A DNA stretch of 64,000 nucleotides from positions 1,471,001-1,535,000 of the forward strand of contig JAFFSR010000307.1 of assembly GCA_017163975.1 (NCBI GenBank), given 5' to 3'. The DNA is from Anastatus disparis. Lineage: Eukaryota; Arthropoda; Insecta; Hymenoptera; Eupelmidae. The position numbers and the translations under genes were made by a program. Below are positions 11,901 through 21,990 of the stretch, one piece after another (the stretch's first letter is position 1; every line of letters begins with the position of its first letter). The notes beneath the pieces were generated by a model, which worked only from the letters and a program-made list of their open reading frames with translations, did no database searches and had not been told where the DNA came from.

Positions 11901-12455
11901 TTTAATTATTCATTTTATTTGTAAAAATTATTAAAATTTTTCTTTTGTAAAAATTATGCACATAAATTGTCTTCTTTAAAAATGTATATAATGTTACTAT
12001 TACTATTAACAAAAATTATGTATTTAATTCTTATTTATAGAATCATTTATATAATTTTCATATAATTTTAAATTATTTATTTTATTTATAAAAATTATAT
12101 GAGTTTCTATTTTAAAATAATTATTTATATAATTTAAAAATAATAAATTTTTTATAAAATTTAAAACAAAATTATTCTTATAATTTTGTTTGTAATAGTA
12201 ATAAATATTGATATATTTTATTTTAAAATTATGTAAATAAATTATCTATTTGTAAGAATTTCATAAATTTTTACGTTTTAAAATTATTTATGTCAGAGTT
12301 CACGCACCCATGCGTCCAAACACTCGTGCGAGGCTGCACACGCGCGTGTATGAGTGTGTGTGTGTGTGTATGTTTATTGTGTGCATGCGTAATTTAAAAA
12401 TATTTTATATTAAAATAATACCATTTAAATATAAAATAACAATTTTTTATTTCAG
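11901..12455. other. AT-rich interval with a short GT tract
   Basis: Contains a patch with CACGCGCG and a (GT)n run near 12352-12370, then a T-rich stretch ending TTTCAG at 12455 that would serve as a 3' splice site for the following open frame. Confidence 0.35.
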
Positions 12456-13069
12456 CTCGTGACATGTTACTAAGGGATATTACTAGTAATAGTAGTAAAG
12501 ATGATGATAAAGTATCTAATCACTGGAGTGATAGTAATAGCAGTAATACGGGATAAGAATTAATGGATTCACCAACAGACATTTTAGAAGCCGGTAATGA
12601 TGACAATATTGATGACAATGATAACGAGAATGATAACGATGACGACGATGATGATAATGATGATGTTGATGTAGATGATAACGATAATGATAATAATGAA
12701 AATAATGGTGATAATGGTAATGATGATGATGCTAACGGTAGCCAAAATGACAGAAATGACGGCCGTAATGATGATGATAATGATAACGATAGTGATAATG
12801 AAAATAGTGACGATGATAGCGATAATGATAGTAATGAAAGTAGTAGGAGTAGCAGTGACAATGATGATAATTTACTACAAAACATTCTAAGCATTCAAAA
12901 TGATTATGAGGCGGTCGCAGCGAATCGTGCAAGGACTTTGAAGCGTAGATCTGACGATATGCTGTTTAATTATTTCATCCTAAACTTCACCATAGCTGAA
13001 TTGATTGATAGGGCGATACCAGGACATTATGATAGATGTAATGAACCGGATTCCGACGAGGGAGAGTAA
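12456..13069 (+). CDS. Asp/Asn-rich hypothetical protein, possible exon
   Basis: A polypyrimidine stretch plus CAG ends at 12455, and the frame opens there as RDMLLRDITSNSSKDDDK, broken by one TAA at 12554; the next ATG is at 12563 and the frame then runs 168 codons. Residues about 10-105 are almost only Asp, Asn and some Ser/Glu, coded by GAT/AAT/GAC repeats. After that the composition becomes normal (QNDYEAVAANRARTLKRRSD ... IAELIDRAIPGHYDRC) and it ends DSDEGE. The normal-looking tail argues against pure repeat translation. The acidic tract suggests a nuclear or chromatin-type disordered protein, but no domain is recognised. It may be an exon, an element ORF or a pseudogene, and the TAA at 12554 favours decay or a start at 12563. 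Confidence 0.4.
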
Positions 13070-13257
13070 GAAAGAATATTATGAGACGTTTCGTTGACCA
13101 GGCGCAAACTGCAGATGATCGTATTTTGACTTTCCATTGTTCTTTCGATCAAACCAGCATCAGGGATGTCAGCTTAAATGAATGTCAGTAGAAAGTTTTT
13201 AATCATGATATTTCCGAAAATACCTTCAGCTATTACATTTCGTTGTTTTTTTTTAAA

Positions 13258-13473
13258 GTAATTCGTCGGAATAGTGAGGTCATAGACCGACTACCACCAC
13301 ATATGTTCTTGGGGGCGTGTCGGGTCATGTATTCAAAGCGAGCCCAAGAAATAAGGTGGATCCATGTCTAAGCTCATGATCCACATTCTGCTATATATGA
13401 AGATAGTTTATCGGAATCACTAGATTTATTAACACGCGTAGCTGAATGTTTTTCCGGACAACCCGAATTATAG
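13258..13473 (+). pseudogene. Unknown coding remnant
   Basis: A 71-codon frame with a single internal stop (TAA at 13369) and protein-like composition, ending HDPHSAIYEDSL ... RVAECFSGQPEL before TAG at 13471. It lies 190 bases after the Asp/Asn-rich frame but in a different frame, so both could be pieces of one broken gene. I do not recognise a family. Confidence 0.3.
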
Positions 13474-13499
13474 ATTTTTATTTGTAAATCATAAAATTT

Positions 13500-13735
13500 C
13501 GTTTTAATGAAAGTTTAAGAAAAAAAGGAAGCGATATATATTAAATAAAAAATTAATAAACACAAAAAAATAAAAAGCAAACATAAAGAGAAAAAGAAAA
13601 TTAATGAAAAATAAAAGGGTACAAAAGTTGAAAAAAAAAAAAAAATTTTTTACGAAAAAAAGAGTAGAAAAAAAAAAGAATTGCGAAATCGTAGAAAAGT
13701 GAAACAAAAAGAAAAAATTGTGAAGTGCGGGTTAA
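13500..13735. repeat. A-rich low-complexity tract
   Basis: Dominated by short A-runs broken by G (aaaaaagaaaaa). The minus-strand open frame here is Phe-rich and only reflects this composition. Confidence 0.7.
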
Positions 13736-13991
13736 TCTAAAAGTAAGATTTTAAAATTATTAAAAAGAATATATAGAAGAAAAATTTTATTTATGAAGAC
13801 CGGAAGTCAAGAGTGTTGAGTGAATTGCGTGTGGTTATGATCGCCATGGTGCGACGTTATTAACAAAGGGCTGCCATTTTAGTATACTGAATTTAACCGC
13901 GCGATATTAAAACTCATTATCCCTTGTAAATAATTAAACAACATTTTATTCTGTTTAAAAAAAAATACAGGTAACAAAAGTGTGGTACACC

Positions 13992-14243
13992 CTTAGAGCA
14001 TATACCACTGGAGGCAGCTTCAAATGCGCCGTGCGCGTGGTTAAGTTGAGATAGAGAAAGGTATATTAAGGTTGACAGATATCTCTTTTTCTCCGGCACG
14101 TGATTGGTTTGTTTCGTTCCCTACTCCCTTATTACATGACTGAAAGATAGAGATAGCTATCAACCTTAGTATATTTTTCTCTTTCTTAGCCTAAGCACGC
14201 GCACGGTGCATTCAGAGCTGCCTCCAGTAGTATATGCTCTAAG
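13992..14243. mobile_element. 8-bp-TSD MITE family, copy 1
   Basis: A 252 bp element with inverted ends CTTAGAGCATATACCACTGG and, as complement, CTTAGAGCATATACTACTGG. It is flanked by a perfect 8-base duplication GGTACACC (13984-13991 and 14244-14251). The interior is also partly palindromic (around cgcacggtgc and the complementary gccgtgcgcg). Two more copies are at 38762 and 61550. An 8-base duplication is typical of hAT and P-type transposases; the ends do not fit the usual hAT consensus well, so the superfamily is left open. Confidence 0.9.
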
Positions 14244-14326
14244 GGTACACCACGTAATAAAAATTTTTTTTTAATTCTGCCCGCTAGAGAAAAACTTTAA
14301 AATTTAAATATCAAATGAATTACCTA

Positions 14327-16191
14327 CACGGAAAAACCGGAGTAACATAAAACCTTATACTAAAATCAAAAAGTTAGTCAAATTACTGTACTAGTGTTGT
14401 TTTTAAGGGTCTCAGTACGTATATTACATCTACTCGTCTGAGTATCTTTAAAACAAGGTATGGATAGTTAATTTACAAATATCGTCACTTGTTTAAAACC
14501 TACTATAGTACCTGTTTTTCGTATACTATCTAAAATACCTTAAAAACGCGAGATATGGTCACAGTTAAGCATTCCTGTTTTGTGAACTAAAAATTTAATT
14601 CAAATAAACTTTTGACGTGACTGACTTTGTGAATAAAATTTTAGAAAATTAGGAGTTAAGTCAATAAAGCAGTTTTTTAAAGTGCATCTATATTTCATTA
14701 CATTTATTTTATTTTTTGCAATAAAATAAGAGATTATATTAGAATTGAGAAAAGAAAAAAAATTTATTTTAATATTAGCCGATTTTATACTACCATGTAC
14801 AGTGATTTAGTTTCTAGAATTTTGTGATTGTTGTTTATTATAATTGTGACTAACACAATGTAACAATAATTAGTAGAAATCATCTAAAACTAAATTTATT
14901 TTATAGTTTTGTACATAAGTGGTTACGTTACATTTTTATTAGTTAAATGAAAACTTTAAATTGTTAGAATATTCAAATGTATCTCTTTTTTAATCAAAAT
15001 ATTAAGATTTGTGCTTATACAAAAGTTATAGTCCATTGAATTATGAATTTACAATTTATATTTGTCTGATAAAAATTAAAAATAGTGTTATAGGTATCTA
15101 CGCAATAAAAGATAAGATTAATCTTATTTTTCCGACTATTTCTACATACATCTTGAGAATTTCAAATATAATAAAAAGTAACTAAACCATTTTACAAAAC
15201 ATGAATATTTCATATTGATTACTGAAAAAGAATGAGTTGTATGAGTTGTATAAATATAAATACTGTATAAAATAAATACTGTACAAAATAAATACTGTAC
15301 ATAGTCGTAAAAATAAAAGTACTTATAGTAGTATCTGAATTTCTAGTACTATCGAGCTTAGGTGCATGAAAATTAGAACTAATGTGAGTCGCTTGAATAT
15401 CACTACTAGTATCTATTTAAATCAGCCTACCCTATATCATTCTGGTGACTGAGTATAGAAATTTACCGTACTACACTGACAAGGAGAGTGCGTTGCATTT
15501 CGATCTCGGATTTTCTCCTAACTTTGAGATATTTTTTCTTACATAAAATCATGAAAAAAGCCGCAACCATTCGGTCCAACGCTCAATTTTTTCCGAGTTA
15601 TGAGCAGTTTTGTCTTTTTTGTGAAAAAAATTGCATCTACTTTATAGTTTTACAGTTTTTGATATACTTATTCTATAAGGTTTTTATTAATTGCATTTTA
15701 AAGTTAAGATTAAAAACTATCAATTAAAGAAATAACGTGTCCAAAAATCTCAAGTTGTTTAGAAGTTATGAAGGGATGAAAATTGAAATGAAATTCAGAC
15801 TACAATACAGCATTAATTTTCTATGCATATTTTCAACTAAATATTTGCCCTATTTTCATTCCCTTATAACTTGTAAACAGCTTGAGATTTTTGGATACGT
15901 TTTTTTTCAATCAATAGGTTTTAATCTCAACTTTAATATACAATCAGTAAAAACCTTATAGAATAAGTAGTTCAAAAACTGTAAAACTATAAGGCAAATG
16001 TAAATTTTTCAACAAAACAGACAAAACTGCTCATAACTCGGAAAAAATCGAGCGTTGGACCGAATGGACGCGGCTTTTTTCATGATTTTATGTAAGAAAA
16101 AATATCCCAAGGTTAGAAGAAAATCCGAGACCCAAATGCAATGCACTCTCCTTGTAAGAAGGTGTTTTTACGGTACTCCAGTTTCTCCGTG
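14327..16191. mobile_element. CACGG-ended transposon, copy 1, carrying a foldback insert
   Basis: Inverted termini CACGGAAAAACCGGAGTA (left) and complement CACGGAGAAACTGGAGTACC (right), both flanked by TA (14325-14326 and 16192-16193), which fits a Tc1/mariner-type target. Without the foldback element at 15480-16154 it is about 1.2 kb, like the related unit at 59234-60453. No transposase frame is visible, so it seems non-autonomous. Confidence 0.6.
15480..16154. mobile_element. Foldback (palindromic) element, copy A
   Basis: A 675 bp near-palindrome: left end CAAGGAGAGTGCGTTGCATT, right complement CAAGGAGAGTGCATTGCATT, with arms matching to a centre near 15815. The left flank is TGA, the right TAA. 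Its layout (end motif AGGAGAGTG, then a gatc-tcggatttt block, about 660 bp overall) matches copies at 29192, 36775, 40823 and 55888, although its interior is diverged. It is inserted in the CACGG-ended transposon. It codes for nothing recognisable. Confidence 0.75.
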
Positions 16192-16632
16192 TATGTAACA
16201 AGGATGTAACATCACCCATAAATTCATTTAAGCACACGGAAAGATTTTAAAATGAAAACCGTTGAAGTATAACGACGCGTAATTTAGTGCACGAATCCAT
16301 TGAGATTGTAGAATTAAGTAACGCGTAAATAGTAGCGGAATTAATTTAGCGAATTTGAGTAAAATTTTATGAAGATTTTTTTTCTGATGATAATAGTTTT
16401 ATATAGAGAAATTATTACGTGCGCCATATTGCCGTAACAAGATCCGAAAAAAGTATTTCTGCTAAAGTGATAACCAAAGGGTACCCCCCGTTAGATAGTC
16501 AAAATTGCCCTGTCCCTGAAATTTTTGTTTGACCTGGTAACTTTGTTTTAGATCGAAAATAAATAGTTTTTGTCATATTTGTAGACCGCGACCCCCCTCC
16601 CCCTCTCCATGGCATGGAAAAAATGACTTTTT
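16192..16632. other. Non-coding interval
   Basis: No supported gene. It contains a C-rich patch (ccgcgacccccctccccctc near 16586) just before the giant palindrome. Confidence 0.3.
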
Positions 16633-19600
16633 CACTATTTATTTTTTTTCTCCGAATCTAGGCAGTAAAAAAACCCCAAGAAAATCGTGCTTATAGTTTG
16701 AATGTTTACAGATCTTGTAGAATTTTTTCATAAAGATTTGATGATGCTATATAACATAAAAGGATGCAAAAAAAATTAAAATCCTTTCTCTTTTCACGGG
16801 AAATGCGGTACAGGGCCAATCCTTACAAAAAACTTGTATTTTATTTTAAAATACTTGCCTGAATTCTTTCAGATATTTCCTGGAGGTGCACCATAGTTAA
16901 AAATGCAAAAAAACTCATGTTTTGGACATTTCTGGCTAATTTTAGCTCATTTGCAGACTTTGTATTATTATTTATATTATGAGATTATATTCTAGAACTT
17001 TACTTATGAATTTAATTATGCATTCAAGTCAAAAAAATAAAATTTACAAATATTCGCATCATATTTTCGCACGAATCGACATTTTAGATTAGGTATTTAA
17101 ACACTTCTTTCATGATTTTGTTGATATTTTACTAGATTATATGATAAAATCTTTTAAATATTATATTACTTCAATAAAAGAAAATGTTTTGATAAATAAG
17201 TCATTTAACAGGTACAGCTATATAAAGTACGGTTAAAATATTAACTTGAGACTACATATGAGTTGATGAATTTATATTTTGTAAGTAAAACTTATCAATA
17301 CAAATATTAGAATCATGATTTAATAATATGAACCTTGACTTTGGCATTTTTAACACTATGTAATCTAAATCTGCACTTAAGAGTCGGCCGTATAGCGGTT
17401 TTCGTCTAATCTAAATTTTCGTTATAATTAATGAATTAAATATTTTTATACAAATGTAGGGGCTGAGTGCTGTAGAGCAAAAAACGAGCAAAGGATTCTA
17501 TTATATGAAAAAATATAAAATTTTCATTATTTTCCGAGTATAGTCCGAAACGGAACAAATGAAATCAAGTTCAACTGTTTTTTCCGTTTCGGACTATACT
17601 CGGAAAATAATGAAAATTTTATATTTTTTCATATAATAGAATCCTTTGCTCGTTTTTTGCTCTACAGCACTCAGCCCCTACATTTGTACATACATATTTA
17701 ATTTATTAATTATAACGAAAATTTAGATTAGACAAGGACAAAGGTATACGGCCGACTCTTAAGTCACATTTTTGCGAGAGCTATGTGGTCTATTTTTACA
17801 CTGTGTAAAAAATGTGAGTATGCGAGTACACTGAAATTTTGTTTACGTGTCTCATATTATTATTACAATATTAAATATATTTTTGTTAAAAAGCGCATAT
17901 TATTCGCAATTGTCTTATGACATTCGCAATAGTTTTAAAGATTATAAATAATGTTTGCACTTATGTCATGTATTGTGTTATATTATCTTCATTGACATGG
18001 GTACGAATCCAGTAACGTAACTCAAGTAGCAATCGTTAGGCTGGAAGTTATAGTCTTTACTCAGTTCTTAGATATTTTATCTATGTTCTTCTCACCCTTT
18101 CTCCATAAAAAGAACAAGGATAGAATATTTGAGAACTGAGTAACGACTATAACTTCTAGCCTCAGATTTGAGTTGGGTTGATGGATTCGAGCTATAAAAA
18201 AACATTATGTTAAACGCTATTTCATCACTAAAGAAAAGTAACACGTAAAATATTTTGTAAATAAAATAACGAACATTAGTATTGAAACAATATCTAATCT
18301 AACAGTACTACGAATATTAGTATGAAAAATAAAATCCTATATTTATTAATTTTATATATTAGGTAAGGATTTATTTCTAACGAATAAAATCAACAAATAA
18401 AATGGTAATTTACTTTTTATGAATATTCAATATTTCTAATACACTTACTTATTAATTAAATAATCCTAATAATCAGTGACAATACTTTTATATTTAAACT
18501 AATATATTAATGTTGGCTATAACAATTCTTACTAGTTACAAGTACGTAGTTTTATTAGTTTATAATAGTAGACCTTTTTTACTTTGATAAAATTAGTTAC
18601 TAATCTTTACAATTATTTCTTTACATATTCTTGATAGAAACTTAAGTATATAATAATTTATAAATCTACGTGTTTGAAATGTACCTATATTTGTATACAT
18701 ATAATTAATATTTTCAAAAATCAGCATTTTTCTTAACATTGAATTATTGATATACATTCATCTTTAATAGCTTAAGATGAATTTATAAAAGTATAAAACC
18801 TGTTTAAAATTTTATAGGAAAAAAAGGCCATGAGCGAATCGAAATTTTAAAAATTGATTATTTTATATAATTATATTTTTATTCTTGCTTTAAAAGAATA
18901 ATGATGTTAACCTTTTTATGTTTCCACTGAAAAATTAAAACCTAAAAATAAATTTACTAAGATACCAATGATAATAAACAAAATGAACTCCACATAATAT
19001 TTAGCCAACAGTGAGAATCAAACCAGTTTTAAGGTTATGGATGATATCAATGACTATATATTATCAAAGGTTTTAGATTTATTATCTCAACCTTATACAA
19101 ATTATGATTCGAATATTTTGCCCTAATGTTTTATCAAAAGATCTTAAACATCTATAATAATAATTACAACGAACCATTTAATATCGAATCAATTTTTATT
19201 ATACAATTTTATTCTAATATTGTAATATAGCACATGAAATAATATTATCGTCTTAAACTACAAATTCGTTAAAAATAAATCCTTACCTAATATATAAAAT
19301 TAATTAATATAGGATTTTATTTTTTATACTAATAATCGTAATACTGTTTCAATACTATTATTCTTTATTTTATTTACAAAATATTTTACGTGTTACTTTT
19401 CTTTAGTGATGAAATAGCGTTTAACATAATGTTTTTTTATAGCTCGAATCCATCAACCCAACTCAAATCTGAGGCTAGAAGTTATAGTCGTTACTCAATT
19501 CTCAAATATTCTATCCTTGTTCTTTTTATGGAGAAAGGGTGAGAAGAACATAGATAAAATATCTAAGAACTGAGTAAAGACTATAACTTCCAGCCTAACG

Positions 19601-20618
19601 ATTGCTACTTGAGTTACGTTACTGGATTCGTACCCATGTCAATGAAGATAATATAACACAATACATGACATAAGTGCAAACATTATTTATAATCTTTAAA
19701 ACTATTGCAAATGTCATAAGACAATTGCGAATAATATGAGCTTTTTAACAAAAATATATTTAATATTGTAATAATAATATGAGACACGTAAACGAAATTT
19801 CAGTGTACTCGCATACTCACATTTTTTACACAGTGTAAAAATAGACCACATAGCTCTCGCAAAAATGTGACTTAAGTGCAGATTTAGATTACATAGTGTT
19901 AAAAATGCCAAAGTCAAGGTTCATATTATTAAATCATGATTCTAATATTTGTATTGATAAGTTTTACTTACGAAATATAAATTCATCAACTCATATGTAG
20001 TCTCAAGTTAATATTTTAACCGTACTTTATATAGCTGTACCTGTTAAATGACTTATTTATCAAAACATTTTCTTTTATTAAAGTAATATAATATTTAAAA
20101 GATTTTATCATATAATGTAGTAAAATATCAACAAAATCATGAAAAAAGTGTTTAAATACCTAATCTAAAATGTCGATTCGTGCGAAAATATGATGCGAAT
20201 ATTTGTAAATTTTATTTTTTTGACTTGAATGCATAATTAAATTCATAAGTAAAGTTCTAGAATATAATCTCATAATATAATTAATAATACAAAGTCTGCA
20301 AATGAGCTAAAATTAGCCAGAAATGTCCAAAACATGAGTTTTTTTGCATTTTTAACTATGGTGCACCTCCAGGAAATATCTGAAAGAATTCAGGCAAGTA
20401 TTTTAAAATAAAATACAAGTTTTTTGTAAGGATTGGCCCTGTACCGCATTTCCCGTGAAAAGAGAAAGGATTTTAATTTTCTTTGCATCCTTTTATGTTA
20501 TATAGCATCATCAAATCTTTATGAAAAAATTCTACAAGATCTGTAAACATTCAAACTATAAGCACGATTTTCTTGGGGTTTTTTACCGCCTAGATTTGGA
20601 GAAGAAAGATAAATAGTG
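16633..20618. repeat. 4 kb near-perfect palindrome
   Basis: The left arm from 16633 (CACTATTTATTTTTTTTCTC) is mirrored by the right arm ending at 20618. The match persists through many landmarks, for example ccctgtaccgcatttccc at the right against gggaaatgcggtacaggg at the left, and the 18000-18350 block against 19290-19640, with very few differences. An unpaired loop of about 870 bases lies at 18395-19262. The left arm is longer by 382 bases because of a TTAA MITE. A smaller hairpin is nested within each arm (18040-18165 and 19470-19600). No protein is encoded. It is either a foldback transposon (the ends begin CACTA) or an inverted segmental duplication. The high arm identity suggests a young event, or gene conversion. 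Confidence 0.85.
17381..17758. mobile_element. TTAA-target MITE, copy 1
   Basis: A 378 bp element with inverted ends GAGTCGGCCGTATA on both sides and TTAA flanks at 17377-17380 and 17759-17762. Almost its whole length is a hairpin. The opposite arm of the surrounding palindrome has the uninterrupted site (gtgacTTAAgtgc near 19867), which shows directly both the insertion and the 4-base duplication. TTAA targets are used by piggyBac and Kolobok superfamilies; these ends lack the CCC of piggyBac. Confidence 0.93.
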
Positions 20619-20730
20619 TGTACTCCTAGGGCAAACTTCACTGTGTATATGTATGCGTGTTGATCGGCGATCCCTTAAACCTCATAAACATTAATATAGA
20701 TTAGGATATATAGGCTTCAGATAGGCAATA
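20619..20730. other. Junction between palindrome and Gypsy-2
   Basis: About 110 bases with no LTR or primer-binding site that I can recognise. The 5' end of Gypsy-2 seems lost at or near the palindrome edge. Confidence 0.3.
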
Positions 20731-21990
20731 TGGCACTAGAACCCCGATATCAGAGAAAGCGGATGATGATTTAGTTCAGGTAACAAAAAAGGACATCTTG
20801 ATTTTAGAACAACGAGTAGAACAGTATAAGACTCTAGCAAATCAAGCAGAAAAATCACAGGAGTTAGCTACGCAGTCAAAAGAGTTTAAAAAACGGCAGA
20901 CTCAAACGGGTAACGCAAACAGTCTTAATGATACTGTAAGAGTACTAGAAGATCACGTCAGTGACTCTCTTATGCCCGGCACGGTTATGAAACTGTATCA
21001 ACAGGGAGTTAAATTCCAGAATTACGAGGTTAAAGAGCCGGAGGCTTGGTTTAAAATCTTTGAAAGCCAATAGCAATATAAATAGATCAAGTCACTGACG
21101 AAAATACGTACTATAATTTAATACAGAATTTGGGTCCTGACGTAATCAAGAACATATCTGAAGCAACAAGAAACCTGGCTGAGGCTGATAAATATGAACA
21201 AATAAACAAAGTATTGTTGGATCGTTACGCACTGACTAAAGAGGATAAACTGAGGTCACTCTTTGAAAAAAAACTAAGTAAAAAGAAACCGTCAGAGTTT
21301 CTTAACGACCTTCTGCACTTCGCTGACAATCAAGTACGAAGGGGTACGGTATTTAGATTATGGCCAGATAGGCTACCAACCTATATTAAAGTGCAGTTGG
21401 ATAAAGAGCTCAATGAGAACAATGAGAAAATTAATATTGAAAAAGCTGACGATATAGCCAAAATGTATTGTAACGATCAGCAAACAAATGAGACGAATAA
21501 GGTGGTAGACCAGAACAATGAAATATTAAATAAGTTGACTAACGAGTTAGCGCTGGTTTCAACAAGGATAGATGCAGTTACATCACACAGAGACACCAGG
21601 ACACACTGTAACAAATCAATGGATAGAAATAGATTTGCTAACACTGGTAATAATACCATAAAAAGAAACGATTCTTATCGCGGAAACAAACAAAAAAGAG
21701 AATCATGAAGTAGATTCCATTAAAAATATAGACATCATTCCTATAGATGTCAACAACCTTGCGGTTGGAGAAACTTCAATGACGCAGGCGGTACTCATGG
21801 TAACTCTAACCATGTAATCAGCTTAAATAACTTAAATAACGCTAGGGGCGTGAACAACTCTCATAATAATTCTGATCGTGCAGGTAATACGTATAATAGC
21901 TCCAATAGACCACACAATTCACGCAATTATTACAATCAAAATAATCATCGTATGGACAGCAATGAAGCGGAAAACTAACAGATCCTGAAT
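20731..21990 (+). pseudogene. gag: Gypsy-2 gag, broken
   Basis: Structural Gag of a Ty3/gypsy element. The capsid signature is visible: EPEAWFKIFESQ at 21037-21072, a spacer with stops, then LIQNLGPDVI (21116-21145), KYEQINKVLLDRYALTKEDK and KKPSEFLNDLLHFAD, matching the usual order AWF - major helix - SEFL. The N-terminal part (20798-21000) is coiled-coil-like and Gln/Lys-rich. The C-terminal part (21560-21980) is Asn/Arg-rich as in nucleocapsid regions, but no intact zinc knuckle is seen. Breaks: TAG at 21071 and several stops and frame changes after 21706. It lies just before the protease remnant, the normal gag-pol order. Confidence 0.85.

Noticed and set aside
12520..12894. Minus-strand Ser/Leu-rich frame
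   Set aside because: It is the antisense of the GAT/AAT repeat region; composition explains its length.
12675..12932. Met/Ile-rich and His/Tyr-rich frames over the same repeat
   Set aside because: Other frames of the same trinucleotide-like repeat.
15488..15961. Two plus-strand frames in the foldback element
   Set aside because: They lie in palindrome arms and mirror each other; no conserved protein pattern.
16633..20618. CACTA-superfamily transposon
   Set aside because: Ends begin CACTA, but no transposase or convincing target duplication is seen, so it is left as an unclassified palindrome.
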